DNA of 43,671 bases from Clostridium sp. CAG:221. Lineage in GTDB: Bacteria; Bacillota; Clostridia; Clostridiales; Clostridiaceae. Numbering within the stretch: position 1 is the first letter of the stretch; every line of letters begins with the position of its first letter. The stretch covers positions 23,585-67,255 of the forward strand of contig FR883381.1 in the NCBI GenBank assembly GCA_000435835.1. Direction: 5' to 3'. Made by a program: the position numbers and the translations under genes. Below the pieces are notes generated by a model, which worked only from the letters and a program-made list of their open reading frames with translations, made no database searches and had not been told where the DNA came from. This document shows, one piece after another, positions 35,101 through 42,986 of this stretch.

Positions 35101-37333
35101 AGAGTTCCAAAGCTATGGAGAAATATCAGAACTTAGTAATACTTTTTCTGAAGATGGTCATTATGAAGTAATAGTTACAGCTACAGATGGTGCAGGAAAT
35201 ACAACTGAAAATAAAATAGATTTTTCTATTGATGTAAATGCACCAGAAATTAGTATTAGTGGATTTAGTAATGGAGTATACCATGAGTTATCAGGATTTA
35301 CTCATTATAATACAACTCAAAATATTACTGCTAAGGTAAAGGATAATAATTTAAAGGTTGATACTGATGGCAACTATGTGCTTCCAGAGTTAGAGATTTT
35401 TGATCTTAATGATGGTGGAGCTAACGTTACTGAAAAGATAGTAGGTGATAATTCTTGGAATATATCAGATGATGAAATGGTATTAGACTTTGACTTTACT
35501 GAGGCTTTAGAAGATGGAAAATATAAAATTGATTTTGCTTACACTGATAATTATGGCAATGTTACCACTTATGATAGTTTAAATATAATTATTGATGGAA
35601 CTACTCCTGAAATAACTTTAACAGGTATAGAAAATGATTCTTATAATAATAGTAGTAAGACATTATATATGAAAGTAGTGGAAAGAAACTATTATGCTAA
35701 TACCATTGATGTTGTAGCAACTAAAAATGGAGAAAGTTTTCATATAGGTAGCATAGATAGTAATGCTGTAGAAAGCACTTTAAGCTATAACTTTACAGAA
35801 GATGGCTTATATACTGTGGCAATTTCAGCAAAAGACTTTGCAGGAAATGTGGCAAAAGCTAAAAATATTACTTTTACCATTGATAAAACTAATCCTGAAA
35901 TAGTAATTACAGGAGTTAATGATGGTGAAAGCTATAATGTAAGCAAAGAAGTTAATGTAAGCATTTTAGATGTTAACCACAATATTAATAATGTAAATGT
36001 TACTAAAAATGGAGTTGCCTTTAATATTGGTACACTTTCTTTAAGTGGAAATACTGCTTCAATATCATATAATTTCTCTCAGGAAGGAGAATATGTTTTA
36101 GCAGTAGATTCAACTGATAAGGCAGGAAATGTTTCAAGTAGAACAGTTAAATTTATAATAGACAAAACAGCACCAGTAATAACGCCAATGATATCAGGAA
36201 AAGATATAGTTATTAAAGATGGATCGTATATTAATGAAATATTTACTCCGTACTTTAAGTTAGATGAAGCAGATGACACTATTGTTTCTGTAATGATGAA
36301 TGGTAAAGATGTAACTGGGTCAGTACCATCAGCTTCAAAGGAAGGAAAATATACTTTTGACGTAGAAGCAAAGGATAAGGCTGGAAATAGATCTGAGATT
36401 TCTTTAAGCTTTACAGTAGATGTTACTAATCCAGATGTTATTATTACAGGTATAATAGATGGATTCTTTAATAAGAATGTTAAGCCTGTTTATAAGATAA
36501 CTGATACAAACCTTGATACAGGAAAGTCTTCTGTCACTTTAAATGATAAACCATTTGAAAGTGGAACTTCTATTAAAGAAGAAGGAGAATATGTCTTAAA
36601 GGCTGTAGGAACAGATTTGGCAACTAATACAACAAAGAGGACAATAATATTTACGGTAGATAAGACAAGTCCTAAAATAGAATTTGTTGAAGCAATAGAT
36701 GGTAATTACTTTACAGAAGCAATAATACCAGAGCTTTTAATTTCTGATTTAAGTGAATACACTATAGTAAGCCAAACTTTAAATGGTAAAGCCTATGAAT
36801 TAGGTGATGAAATAAGCGAAGATGGCAAGTATGTGTTAGCGTTAGAAGTAGTTGATAAGGCAGGAAATATTTCCACTGTTTCTGTGGAATTCATTATAGA
36901 CCAAACACCTCCAAAGTTTATTTATAGTGGTGCAAAAAATGGTGGTAAATACTATGAAACAGTAAATCTTACTGTAAGCCTTGAAAATCCATTTGATACT
37001 ATAAAAGAAGTATTAGTAAATGGAGAAGTAGCTACAGCAGATTTTGTTGAAGAAAATGGACAAACTGTAGTGAAGATGAAGTTCTCTGAAATAGGAGAGT
37101 ATAAACTAGATTTATATGCCACTGATGAAGCAGGTAATGAAACAAGGGATGTATTCACTTTAGAAGTGGCTGAAAAGACTCTTTTAGCAAAGGTAACTGG
37201 TTCTAATAAGATGGTGACTATTGGTATATCAGTGGGGATTATATTATTAATAATTTTAATTATATTAGCTATTAAGATAATATCTAAAAAGAATCAGATA
37301 TTAAGTGATATTGGGGAAAAAGAAGAAAAATAA
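32195..37333 (+). CDS. Giant Ig-repeat protein with N- and C-terminal membrane segments
   Basis: 1712 residues. The N-terminus has a signal-type helix (KSLLLSLCIVLVAFITTTIT). The C-terminus has a strong membrane helix (about 1672-1695, after VTGSNKMV) followed by a short Lys-rich cytoplasmic tail. Between them at least 14 Ig-like units are marked by recurring boundary motifs such as DKIAPTI, DSTKPVI, DSTAPEI, DKTNPEI, DVTNPDV and DQTPPKF, and by DKAGN-type turns. There is no LPXTG. Two starts are possible: ATG at 32195 (after AAGGGG) and ATG at 32213 (after GAGGGGGAG). It ends the kinase operon. A rod spanning the cell wall, like EsaA/YueB, is inferred. Confidence 0.85.
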   Translation: MRGGDNMVKRKSLLLSLCIVLVAFITTTITFSLGNPNIEITYKGEVYESNEEFNMQWYSNDDEIKFTVDLSKQYEEYVNEGGTLASSEVPFKVKAKTYYGKKEYTFNDDLISISEISDAKYEVTINNQLIENDDIYIDLIMEKNNIWNTEKFTKSFNIKADKIAPTINIIDFPESNYVVISDKLNLSFKITEDNLNREDINIVAKKNGEIVNIDWKLEQNGNILTYKAESYESGVYEFEISARDKAGNIAIISKDNVEIGQVFKSTFQFQKSGKLEFFDVPVGGTSSEAVDFKGYIYSIRDIELYYKLNDGNIERIETSYDEVSKKVSFAKTFSEEGTYKVWAQWQTSEESEKIIYDIATYIIDQHAPTITIKNSINGKDEPLESKKYDEAIKVEVSVNDDNLVYDNDGKLNGEKNKIIITYADGTTEVKSFDNTTTVLDTMDEVICDIKVESTDAAGNSSHEERSIIVDSKAPEINVSFKDENQFNNYNQGIEFTATITDATLSFDDADAYNELELVKVESNGNKSIAKIINLNESYDNEGIKISSWSIQENSEKKGVITAVVTGTMEKELEGNYLLRVKSKDCSKHESSLEKDFVIDIRKPVVTYNDKEKLSEKYKSAQEINIAIKDDNLYYGKIVCTLSNENVTDEIICDEEIYLSNEDIKEKIINHKIDAKEDGQYQLTVIAKDKAGNEYSMTQNFVVDSGKPVITIEGVENTSKDVINNYNESKNIIVTVRDTTLDKDNTSLIVKKDGKEVKNIIGSSWGKGVFKVSHEFIINAEDEGLYTIEVTSKDKVNDEISSKNVTFIIDSTKPVINMDGVNDNEIITSKSLVDNLKISVEEKNYTDAEYTPEFKVTRNDDEVSYLEYKKESLIVITKDQLAKVFEKDGHYKIEATAEDKAGNKADKNKLSLEFIVDSTAPEISFSGIEAGSKNGINDNRQLTITVKEENYVTNNVVITATKDGNDYNIGEFQSYGEISELSNTFSEDGHYEVIVTATDGAGNTTENKIDFSIDVNAPEISISGFSNGVYHELSGFTHYNTTQNITAKVKDNNLKVDTDGNYVLPELEIFDLNDGGANVTEKIVGDNSWNISDDEMVLDFDFTEALEDGKYKIDFAYTDNYGNVTTYDSLNIIIDGTTPEITLTGIENDSYNNSSKTLYMKVVERNYYANTIDVVATKNGESFHIGSIDSNAVESTLSYNFTEDGLYTVAISAKDFAGNVAKAKNITFTIDKTNPEIVITGVNDGESYNVSKEVNVSILDVNHNINNVNVTKNGVAFNIGTLSLSGNTASISYNFSQEGEYVLAVDSTDKAGNVSSRTVKFIIDKTAPVITPMISGKDIVIKDGSYINEIFTPYFKLDEADDTIVSVMMNGKDVTGSVPSASKEGKYTFDVEAKDKAGNRSEISLSFTVDVTNPDVIITGIIDGFFNKNVKPVYKITDTNLDTGKSSVTLNDKPFESGTSIKEEGEYVLKAVGTDLATNTTKRTIIFTVDKTSPKIEFVEAIDGNYFTEAIIPELLISDLSEYTIVSQTLNGKAYELGDEISEDGKYVLALEVVDKAGNISTVSVEFIIDQTPPKFIYSGAKNGGKYYETVNLTVSLENPFDTIKEVLVNGEVATADFVEENGQTVVKMKFSEIGEYKLDLYATDEAGNETRDVFTLEVAEKTLLAKVTGSNKMVTIGISVGIILLIILIILAIKIISKKNQILSDIGEKEEK

Positions 37334-37349
37334 AAGATAAATGTTAATG

Positions 37350-37385
37350 ATAACTGGCTGCCTTGATGTAGCCAGTTATTTATAA
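37350..37385 (+). terminator. Terminator after the Ig-repeat gene
   Basis: ATAACTGGCT (37350-37359) pairs with AGCCAGTTAT (37370-37379) around a 10-base loop, followed by a moderately T-rich tail. Confidence 0.7.
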
Positions 37386-37423
37386 TGTTATAATATTGTT
37401 ACTAAAATTAAAGGAGGATTATC

Positions 37424-38260
37424 ATGGAGTTTGAGTTAAATATCATCAGGGCCATACAAAGTATAGCTAATCCATTTTTGGATGGATTATTTCAGTTTAT
37501 AACTATGTTTGGTGAAGAAGCAATTTTAATTCCTTTAATTGCTGTGATTTATTGGTCATTTAATAAGAAAATAGCGGAATATATTGCGTATGCTTCTTTA
37601 ACTAGTGTATTGGTAAATGGAGCAATAAAAGATATTTTTAAGGCTAAAAGGCCAATTGGAGAGCCAGGCATAAGATCACTTAGAGTAGAAACTGCCACAG
37701 GATATTCTTTTCCCAGCGGTCATACTCAAGGAACAGCTTCTTTTTGGTCAGCCATAGCAATTTATTTAAAAAAGAATTATATGTATGGTATTTCAGGTTT
37801 AATAATTGTTTTGGTTGCAATATCAAGATTATATTTGGGAGTACACTATCCTAAGGATGTATTGTTTGGAGCTATCTTTGGTATTCTTACATCATTTATT
37901 ACATATAAGTTATTTAATAAAGTTAATAATAAAATAGCCTTGTATTTTGGAACTTTCATAATATTTATTCCAGCACTTTTATATGCACATTCAGCGGATT
38001 TTGTTAAAGGAATGGGAACATTCTTAGGATTTGCCTTAGGTATTTATGTGGAAAAGAAATATGTTAATTTTTCAGTGGAAGGAAAGTCAATTAATAAAAT
38101 TTTAAGAGTAGTAATTGGTTTGGCCATATTAATATTATTGAAGGTGGGATTAAAAGTAGTATTTCCAAATAAATTAGTATTTCATTTTTTAAGATATTTT
38201 ATCATTGTATTTTTTGGCATTGGACTTTACCCTGCTATATTTAAGAAATTAAAATTATAA
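37424..38260 (+). CDS. PAP2-family membrane phosphatase
   Basis: 278 residues with several membrane helices. The three PAP2 motifs are present: KAKRPIGEP (about 70-80), SFPSGHTQG (about 93-101) and SRLYLGVHYPKD (about 130-141), with the catalytic His residues in the second and third. Such enzymes remove phosphate from lipid phosphates, for example undecaprenyl pyrophosphate. A role in recycling the lipid carrier would suit the polysaccharide locus nearby, but the gene has its own ribosome binding site (AAAGGAGG) and flanking terminators. The C-terminal 100 residues add further membrane helices. Confidence 0.9.
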   Translation: MEFELNIIRAIQSIANPFLDGLFQFITMFGEEAILIPLIAVIYWSFNKKIAEYIAYASLTSVLVNGAIKDIFKAKRPIGEPGIRSLRVETATGYSFPSGHTQGTASFWSAIAIYLKKNYMYGISGLIIVLVAISRLYLGVHYPKDVLFGAIFGILTSFITYKLFNKVNNKIALYFGTFIIFIPALLYAHSADFVKGMGTFLGFALGIYVEKKYVNFSVEGKSINKILRVVIGLAILILLKVGLKVVFPNKLVFHFLRYFIIVFFGIGLYPAIFKKLKL

Positions 38261-38283
38261 CTCCAAATACAGTAATAATGTAA

Positions 38284-38321
38284 AATGAGCTATATCAAAT
38301 TAAATTTTGATATAGCTCATT
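38284..38321. terminator. Bidirectional terminator between convergent genes
   Basis: A 16-bp perfect stem (38284-38299 with 38306-38321; GAGCTATATCAAA against TTTGATATAGCTC) with a 6-base loop lies between the PAP2 gene and the minus-strand coiled-coil genes. Confidence 0.85.
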
Positions 38322-38327
38322 ATTAAT

Positions 38328-38675
38328 TTATTCAGTATAAGAGTCTACAGTTTCTTCGAAATAATAACTTTCTTCCAAGGAGTATGATTGCTCTAGCTGA
38401 GTATTTAGTTCAGAAATAGTTCTTTCTAAATCCTCAATAGAATAAACTTCCTCCTGAAGCTTTTCTTTTAATTTAGAAAGCTCAGTTTGTTTTGCTTTAA
38501 GGGTTGCTTCATTTTCTATATTAGATTTCTCTAATGAAGAAATTTCTGAAGAAGATGAAGTTATTCTTCCTATAAAGAAACCAGCAAAGATGGAAATAAT
38601 GCATATTATAATTACTGATAGATGATTAGTTAGTTTTATATTTTTTCTTTTACGTCTTCTTTTTTTTGTATCCAT
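38328..38675 (-). CDS. Single-span coiled-coil membrane protein
   Basis: 115 residues. A very basic N-terminus (KKRRRKRKN) and one membrane helix (about 20-36) predict an outward-facing C-terminus. A coiled coil (about 42-95, ISSLEKSNIENEATL onward) is followed by an acidic, Tyr-containing tail (SYYFEETVDSYTE). No enzymatic motif is seen and the family is not recognised. It lies 24 bases downstream of a gene with the same layout, so the two are one operon; GAGG precedes the ATG. A general cell-division-type fold (FtsL/DivIC-like helix plus coil) is possible but unproven. Confidence 0.7.
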   Translation of the reverse strand: MDTKKRRRKRKNIKLTNHLSVIIICIISIFAGFFIGRITSSSSEISSLEKSNIENEATLKAKQTELSKLKEKLQEEVYSIEDLERTISELNTQLEQSYSLEESYYFEETVDSYTE

Positions 38676-38699
38676 AATAACCTCGTATAAATATTTATT

Positions 38700-39404
38700 C
38701 TAATTAATATCGCCATTTGTTAGTGAATTTTCCTCAGTATTTAAAGGTTCATCTATATTACCATCGGTATCAGGTGATGAATCAGAAATTATATCATCTT
38801 CATCTACTGAAGGAGGCGTAGATTCTATATTTTCATTATTATCCAAATCTATACCAGGTCCAGGTGTATTATCAACAGGACTATTGTTTTCAGGTAAAGT
38901 AACTGCTGGAGGTACTGATGCTTCAGGATTATTTTCAATTATTGGTGAGTTTCCATAATTTAAACTACTATCAGAGGAATTATCAATAGAATTAGAGTTT
39001 TCATTATGTCCATATGTTGAATAAGAATGTTCTTGTTCATAGTAGTGATAATAGCTTGTATCTTTTTCATCCTCTGGCAATGAAAGATCTAAATCTACAT
39101 CCTCTTCATCTTCTGTTTCTATAGTTTCTTCAATTTCTACTCCTAGTGAAAGTTGCAGGTTTTCTTTTTGTGATTTTAATGTTGAAATTTCTTCTTTAGC
39201 ACCAAGAATTTGCTTTTTTAAAGAAATTATCTCTAAATCTATTTCTTCTAAATTTGATAATAGTTTTTTGTTTCTACTTATTACTTCAAGAGATTTACCT
39301 TCATCGTGATTAATACCTTTAGTTAGCAAGAAGGTTAAGGTAAAGCAGCCAATTCCACATAATAGTGGTATCAATATTTTTTTATTTGTGAATTTTAAGT
39401 TCAT
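38700..39404 (-). CDS. Single-span coiled-coil protein with long acidic Pro/Asn-rich tail
   Basis: 234 residues. A short basic N-terminus and a membrane helix (about 10-28) are followed by a coiled coil (about 38-90, LLSNLEEIDLEIISLKKQI) and then a long disordered acidic tail rich in Asn, Asp, Ser and Pro. A tyrosine cluster near residues 116-131 (SYYHYYEQEHSYSTYG) stands out. Topology predicts the tail outside the cell. AGGGGGA precedes the ATG. It is paired with the gene at 38328 and divergent from the first BY-kinase gene. The function is unknown; a cell-wall or polysaccharide-associated role is only inferred from position. Confidence 0.7.
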   Translation of the reverse strand: MNLKFTNKKILIPLLCGIGCFTLTFLLTKGINHDEGKSLEVISRNKKLLSNLEEIDLEIISLKKQILGAKEEISTLKSQKENLQLSLGVEIEETIETEDEEDVDLDLSLPEDEKDTSYYHYYEQEHSYSTYGHNENSNSIDNSSDSSLNYGNSPIIENNPEASVPPAVTLPENNSPVDNTPGPGIDLDNNENIESTPPSVDEDDIISDSSPDTDGNIDEPLNTEENSLTNGDIN

Positions 39405-39667
39405 TTATGTCCCCCTATCAGTATGTATTTATAAAATATTAACTATATTTATTATCGTTATTAATATGTATAAAATCAATATAAAAATTAAAAATAAAAT
39501 CCATAACTGTATTATAGTAGATAAAAATAGTGAAAAAAATTAAGACAATAATCGACATTAGAATGTTAAGGAGTTTATAATAATTATTAAAAATTATATT
39601 TAAAATAAATATAAATCATTATAAGTACTTTTAATTTATAACTTTAATATTAAATAGAATATCATAA

Positions 39668-39706
39668 AAATAAGTAAAATTTATTGAGGAAAAATTTTAC
39701 TTATTT
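39668..39706. promoter_or_regulatory. Inverted repeat upstream of the exopolysaccharide promoter
   Basis: AAATAAGTAAAATTT (39668-39682) pairs perfectly with AAATTTTACTTATTT (39692-39706). It ends about 50 bases before the -10 element, so it is more likely an operator or an end-of-transcript hairpin than an attenuator. Confidence 0.4.
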
Positions 39707-39732
39707 GACGCAATAGGTAGAAAATTATAATC

Positions 39733-39762
39733 TTTTCATAAAAAAGAGAATAATGATATAAT
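39733..39762 (+). promoter_or_regulatory. Likely promoter of the first BY-kinase gene
   Basis: TTTTCA (39733-39738) and a consensus TATAAT (39757-39762) are separated by 18 bases, about 32 bases before the start codon. Confidence 0.5.
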
Positions 39763-39794
39763 TAGGGCAAATTGTCAGTGAAGAGGTGCTTATA

Positions 39795-40442
39795 ATGTTT
39801 GCAATAGCTAGAAAACCTAAGTCAATCGAAGCAGAAGCTTATAGAAGATTGAGAACCAATATAGAATATTCATTATTTGATGATAAATATAAAGTAATTG
39901 TTGTTACAAGTTCTTTTCCAGGAGAAGGCAAAAGCACAACAGCAGGAAATTTAGCCATTTCTATGTCTGATACTGAAAAAAAGGTTTTGCTAATAGATTG
40001 TGATGTAAGAAAGCCTAGTTTACATAGAAAATTTAAAATATCTAATTCAAAGGGATTAACTGAGTTAATAATGGGTAAAGCATCTTTTAATGAAATTTCC
40101 TATAAATACAATGAAAACTTAACGATTATCACATCAGGTTCTAAGGTTCCTAATCCATCTGAGCTGTTAGGAAGTGAAGTTATGTATAGATTTTTACAGG
40201 AAGCTAGAGAAAATTTTGATTATGTAATTATGGATACACCACCAGTACAACTGGTAACTGATGCACAAATTTTAGGTAGTAAAGCTGATGGAACACTATT
40301 AGTTGTGAAAGCAGAATCTACCAAGAAAAATCAAGTTGCTTCATCAGTGGATTTATTAAGAAAAGTAAATGCAACAGTAATGGGAACAGTGTTAAATGCA
40401 GTTAAGAATACTGTAGAAAAGAAATATGACTATTATGAATAA
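39795..40442 (+). CDS. BY-kinase (CapB/CpsD-type tyrosine kinase), first copy
   Basis: 215 residues from the ATG at 39795, with GAAGAGG upstream; a GTG at 39786 touches that site. Motifs are Walker A SFPGEGKST, Walker A' LLIDCDVRKPS, Walker B YVIMDTPP, and a C-terminal tyrosine cluster KYDYYE for autophosphorylation. BY-kinases need a membrane partner of the CapA/Wzz type; here that gene is 1.2 kb downstream. It controls length or rate of polysaccharide assembly. A strong terminator follows, so it is transcribed alone. It is clearly paralogous to the kinase at 42312. Confidence 0.93.
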   Translation: MFAIARKPKSIEAEAYRRLRTNIEYSLFDDKYKVIVVTSSFPGEGKSTTAGNLAISMSDTEKKVLLIDCDVRKPSLHRKFKISNSKGLTELIMGKASFNEISYKYNENLTIITSGSKVPNPSELLGSEVMYRFLQEARENFDYVIMDTPPVQLVTDAQILGSKADGTLLVVKAESTKKNQVASSVDLLRKVNATVMGTVLNAVKNTVEKKYDYYE

Positions 40443-40449
40443 ATATAAA

Positions 40450-40493
40450 TGAAAAAAGATATCCTATATATAAATATAGGATATCTTTTTTCA
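40450..40493 (+). terminator. Terminator after the first BY-kinase gene
   Basis: A 20-bp perfect stem (40450-40469 with 40474-40493; GATATCCTATAT against ATATAGGATATC) with a 4-base loop includes a run of six T's. Confidence 0.93.
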
Positions 40494-40601
40494 TAAAGGT
40501 TTATTAAAATGACTAAAAATGTAATTATACAAAAAAATATAAAATATGATATATTATTTAAGACGCTTATAATTTAATAATACGTTATATGGAGGAAGAT
40601 T

Positions 40602-41357
40602 ATGATAGATATGCATTCACATATTATTTACGGAGTAGATGATGGGTCTAAAAATAAAGAAATGACTTTAGAGATGCTAAAGTTATCTATTGAATGTGGA
40701 GTTAAAAAAATAGTGGCCACACCCCATTATATGAAGGGAAGATTTAACGTTGAATATGGTGAGATAAAAGATAAAATAAATGAATTAAGACAAATTGTAA
40801 ATGAAGAAAAATTAGACATAGAACTATATTGTGGACAAGAAGTTTATTATAGAGAAAATATATTGGAGTATTATGAGGAAGGTGCCATTGGAACTATCAA
40901 TGATAGCAGATATATGTTAATTGAACTTCCAATGAGAGAGTTTGATGTTAATAATGTTATTGATAATTTGTATGAGCTAACTTTAAAGGGAATTGTGCCA
41001 ATTATTGCCCATCCAGAAAGATACATACCATTTATTAAAAAGCCTAGTTTAATTAATGATTTTATTAAAGAAGGATATTTATTTCAATTAAATGCAGGAA
41101 GTATAGTGGGCGATTTTGGCAAGGAAGTTAAGAAATTAGCATTGAATTACTTAGGCAATGGGGTTTATTATATATTTGGGTCAGATGCTCATTCTGATGA
41201 AAGAAGAAATACTCATATATCAGAAGATTGTTTGAAGATTTTAGGTAACTATAAAGATGAATTTATTAAAAATGGACAACTAATCTTAGAGGATAAAGAA
41301 GTAAAAAGAAAAATAAACCTTATAAAAGAAAGAAAGAAATTATTTGGTATATTTTAA
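40602..41357 (+). CDS. PHP-type protein-tyrosine phosphatase (CpsB/CapC/YwqE family)
   Basis: 251 residues with the metal-binding motifs of the polymerase-and-histidinol-phosphatase fold in order: DMHSHIIYGVDDGS at the N-terminus, ATPHY, GQEVYY, IAHPERY and GSDAHSDE. Such manganese-dependent enzymes dephosphorylate the BY-kinase tyrosine cluster. Its location between two BY-kinase genes fits that role. GGAGGAAG lies upstream of the ATG. No defect is seen. Confidence 0.93.
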   Translation: MIDMHSHIIYGVDDGSKNKEMTLEMLKLSIECGVKKIVATPHYMKGRFNVEYGEIKDKINELRQIVNEEKLDIELYCGQEVYYRENILEYYEEGAIGTINDSRYMLIELPMREFDVNNVIDNLYELTLKGIVPIIAHPERYIPFIKKPSLINDFIKEGYLFQLNAGSIVGDFGKEVKKLALNYLGNGVYYIFGSDAHSDERRNTHISEDCLKILGNYKDEFIKNGQLILEDKEVKRKINLIKERKKLFGIF

Positions 41358-41403
41358 ATTTTAATAAAAATATAAAAATTCAAAAATCGTTTGATAAAAT
41401 GCG

Positions 41404-41463
41404 ACAATATATTATGCAAAGTGTTAGGTGAAAAACTAAAAAAATACGGTGATAATATATTGT
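41404..41463. repeat. 12-bp inverted repeat in the leader of the CapA-type gene
   Basis: ACAATATATTAT (41404-41415) is perfectly complementary to ATAATATATTGT (41452-41463), followed by a T-rich stretch. It could be a weak terminator for the phosphatase gene with a 36-base loop. The rest of the 264-base gap holds no gene. Confidence 0.35.
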
Positions 41464-41621
41464 TTTTAATTTTATTAAAAAAAATAATAAACACACAAAA
41501 CTGTTACAAAAAATAGTAAAATGAGGGTATGTATGGATTTGGAAGAGTCGAAATTAGATGATATAATATGTGATGGATTTATATTATAAAGATAATCTTA
41601 AGAAAAAAAGGAGTGTAAAAT

Positions 41622-42299
41622 ATGGAAGAGCAAGTGATTAGTATATCTGAAATAATAGATGCAGTGAAGAAAAGGTGGAAAATAATAGCTTTAACAACTG
41701 TATTAGCAACATTAGTATCAGGAATTTTTAGCTTTTTTGTAATATCACCTACATATGAAGCTAGTACAAAGATATTTATAGGTAAAGAAGGTGCTGAATC
41801 AGAAGGATATAATTCCAGTGATGTTTCTATGTATCAAAACTTATTAAAAACATATTCAGAGCTTATAAAAACTAAGGATTTAGTTAATAGGGCCATAGAT
41901 AATAGTGAATATGATTTATCTGTAAATGATGTATTAAATGGTATAACTGTAAATACAGTTGCAGGAACTCAAATATTACAAGTATCATATCAAAGTAAGA
42001 GTCCAAGCATTGCAAAAAATATGTTAGAAAGTGTAACAAATGAATTTATAACTAAGGCAGAAGAATTAGTGCCTAATGGAAATGTAAAAATTCTTGAAAG
42101 TGTAGAACTACCGAAAAATCCAGTGGCACCTAATAAAACTATGAATATAGCTATAGCTTTCATATTAGGAATGATGGTGGGCTTCGGTATAGTGTTTTTA
42201 TTAGAATATTTAGATAACACTTATAAAAATAAAGAACAATTAGAAAAAGATTTAGATATACCTGTACTTGGAGTTATTCCAATGTCTGATTTAGATTAG
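41622..42299 (+). CDS. Chain-length determinant / BY-kinase activator (CapA/CpsC/Wzz family)
   Basis: 225 residues with two membrane helices (about 22-42 and 174-194) flanking an outer domain. The Pro-rich ELPKNPVAPNK before the second helix and the cytoplasmic tail (YLDNTYKNKEQLEKDLDIPV) are typical. The tail binds and activates the separate BY-kinase, encoded 12 bases downstream. AAAAAAGGAG precedes the ATG. The pair governs polysaccharide polymer length and export. Confidence 0.93.
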   Translation: MEEQVISISEIIDAVKKRWKIIALTTVLATLVSGIFSFFVISPTYEASTKIFIGKEGAESEGYNSSDVSMYQNLLKTYSELIKTKDLVNRAIDNSEYDLSVNDVLNGITVNTVAGTQILQVSYQSKSPSIAKNMLESVTNEFITKAEELVPNGNVKILESVELPKNPVAPNKTMNIAIAFILGMMVGFGIVFLLEYLDNTYKNKEQLEKDLDIPVLGVIPMSDLD

Positions 42300-42311
42300 G
42301 AGGAAAATATA

Positions 42312-42959
42312 ATGTTTGTAATGGAAAAAGCACCAAAGTCAATTGATGCAGAAGCTTATAGAAGCTTAAGATCGAATATTGAATATTCTTCTTTTGATGA
42401 TGAGTATAGAGTAATTGTGGTAACAAGTTCAGTGCCAGGAGAAGGAAAGTCAACTACTTCAGGAAATTTAGCAATTGCTTTAGCCCAAAGTGGTAATAGT
42501 GTTTTATTGGTGGATTGTGATATGAGAAAACCTTCAATACATAAGAAGTTTAAAATATCAAATGCAGCTGGAACAGCAGAGCTTTTATTAAGAAAAAAAT
42601 TATTTGAAGAAGTAGCTAATAAATATAATGAAAACTTAACAATAATAACAGCAGGAAAAATTCCACCAAATCCATCAGAAATGCTAGCTTCTAGAGCTAT
42701 GACTGCTTTTATTGAAGAAATGAAGAATGAATTTAAATATATCATTCTTGATACACCACCACTACAAGCAGTGACTGATGCACAAGTATTATCAACTAAA
42801 GCAGATGGGGTACTGTTAGTGGTGAAAGCTGGATCTACTAAAAGGGAAATGGTTTTAAATTCTGTGGATTTAATTAAGAAGGTACAAGGAAAAGTTATTG
42901 GTACTGTATTAAATGGAGTGGAAAATAAGAAAAATAACTACTATTACTACGGAGAGTAA
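42312..42959 (+). CDS. BY-kinase (CapB/CpsD-type tyrosine kinase), second copy
   Basis: 215 residues: Walker A SVPGEGKST, Walker A' LLVDCDMRKPS, Walker B YIILDTPP and a terminal cluster NYYYYGE. It closely resembles the copy at 39795 over its whole length, so the two are recent paralogues. It is coupled to the CapA-type gene and followed by the sugar transferase, so this is probably the kinase that works in the main operon. Confidence 0.94.
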   Translation: MFVMEKAPKSIDAEAYRSLRSNIEYSSFDDEYRVIVVTSSVPGEGKSTTSGNLAIALAQSGNSVLLVDCDMRKPSIHKKFKISNAAGTAELLLRKKLFEEVANKYNENLTIITAGKIPPNPSEMLASRAMTAFIEEMKNEFKYIILDTPPLQAVTDAQVLSTKADGVLLVVKAGSTKREMVLNSVDLIKKVQGKVIGTVLNGVENKKNNYYYYGE

Positions 42960-42986
42960 CAATAAGCATTTAAATGGAGGGGTTAA

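Larger units (their letters stand above)
39405..39794 (+). other. 390-base divergent intergenic region with hairpin and promoter
   Basis: AT-rich with no coding frame. It holds the hairpin at 39668-39706 and a promoter-like TATAAT at 39757-39762 before the BY-kinase gene. Promoters for the minus-strand coiled-coil pair must also lie here, but none is clear. Confidence 0.55.

Noticed and set aside
32660..37000. DNA-level tandem repeats in the Ig-repeat gene
   Set aside because: The protein repeats are obvious, but the nucleotide sequences of the units have diverged. No array of near-identical DNA repeats or CRISPR-like spacing was seen.
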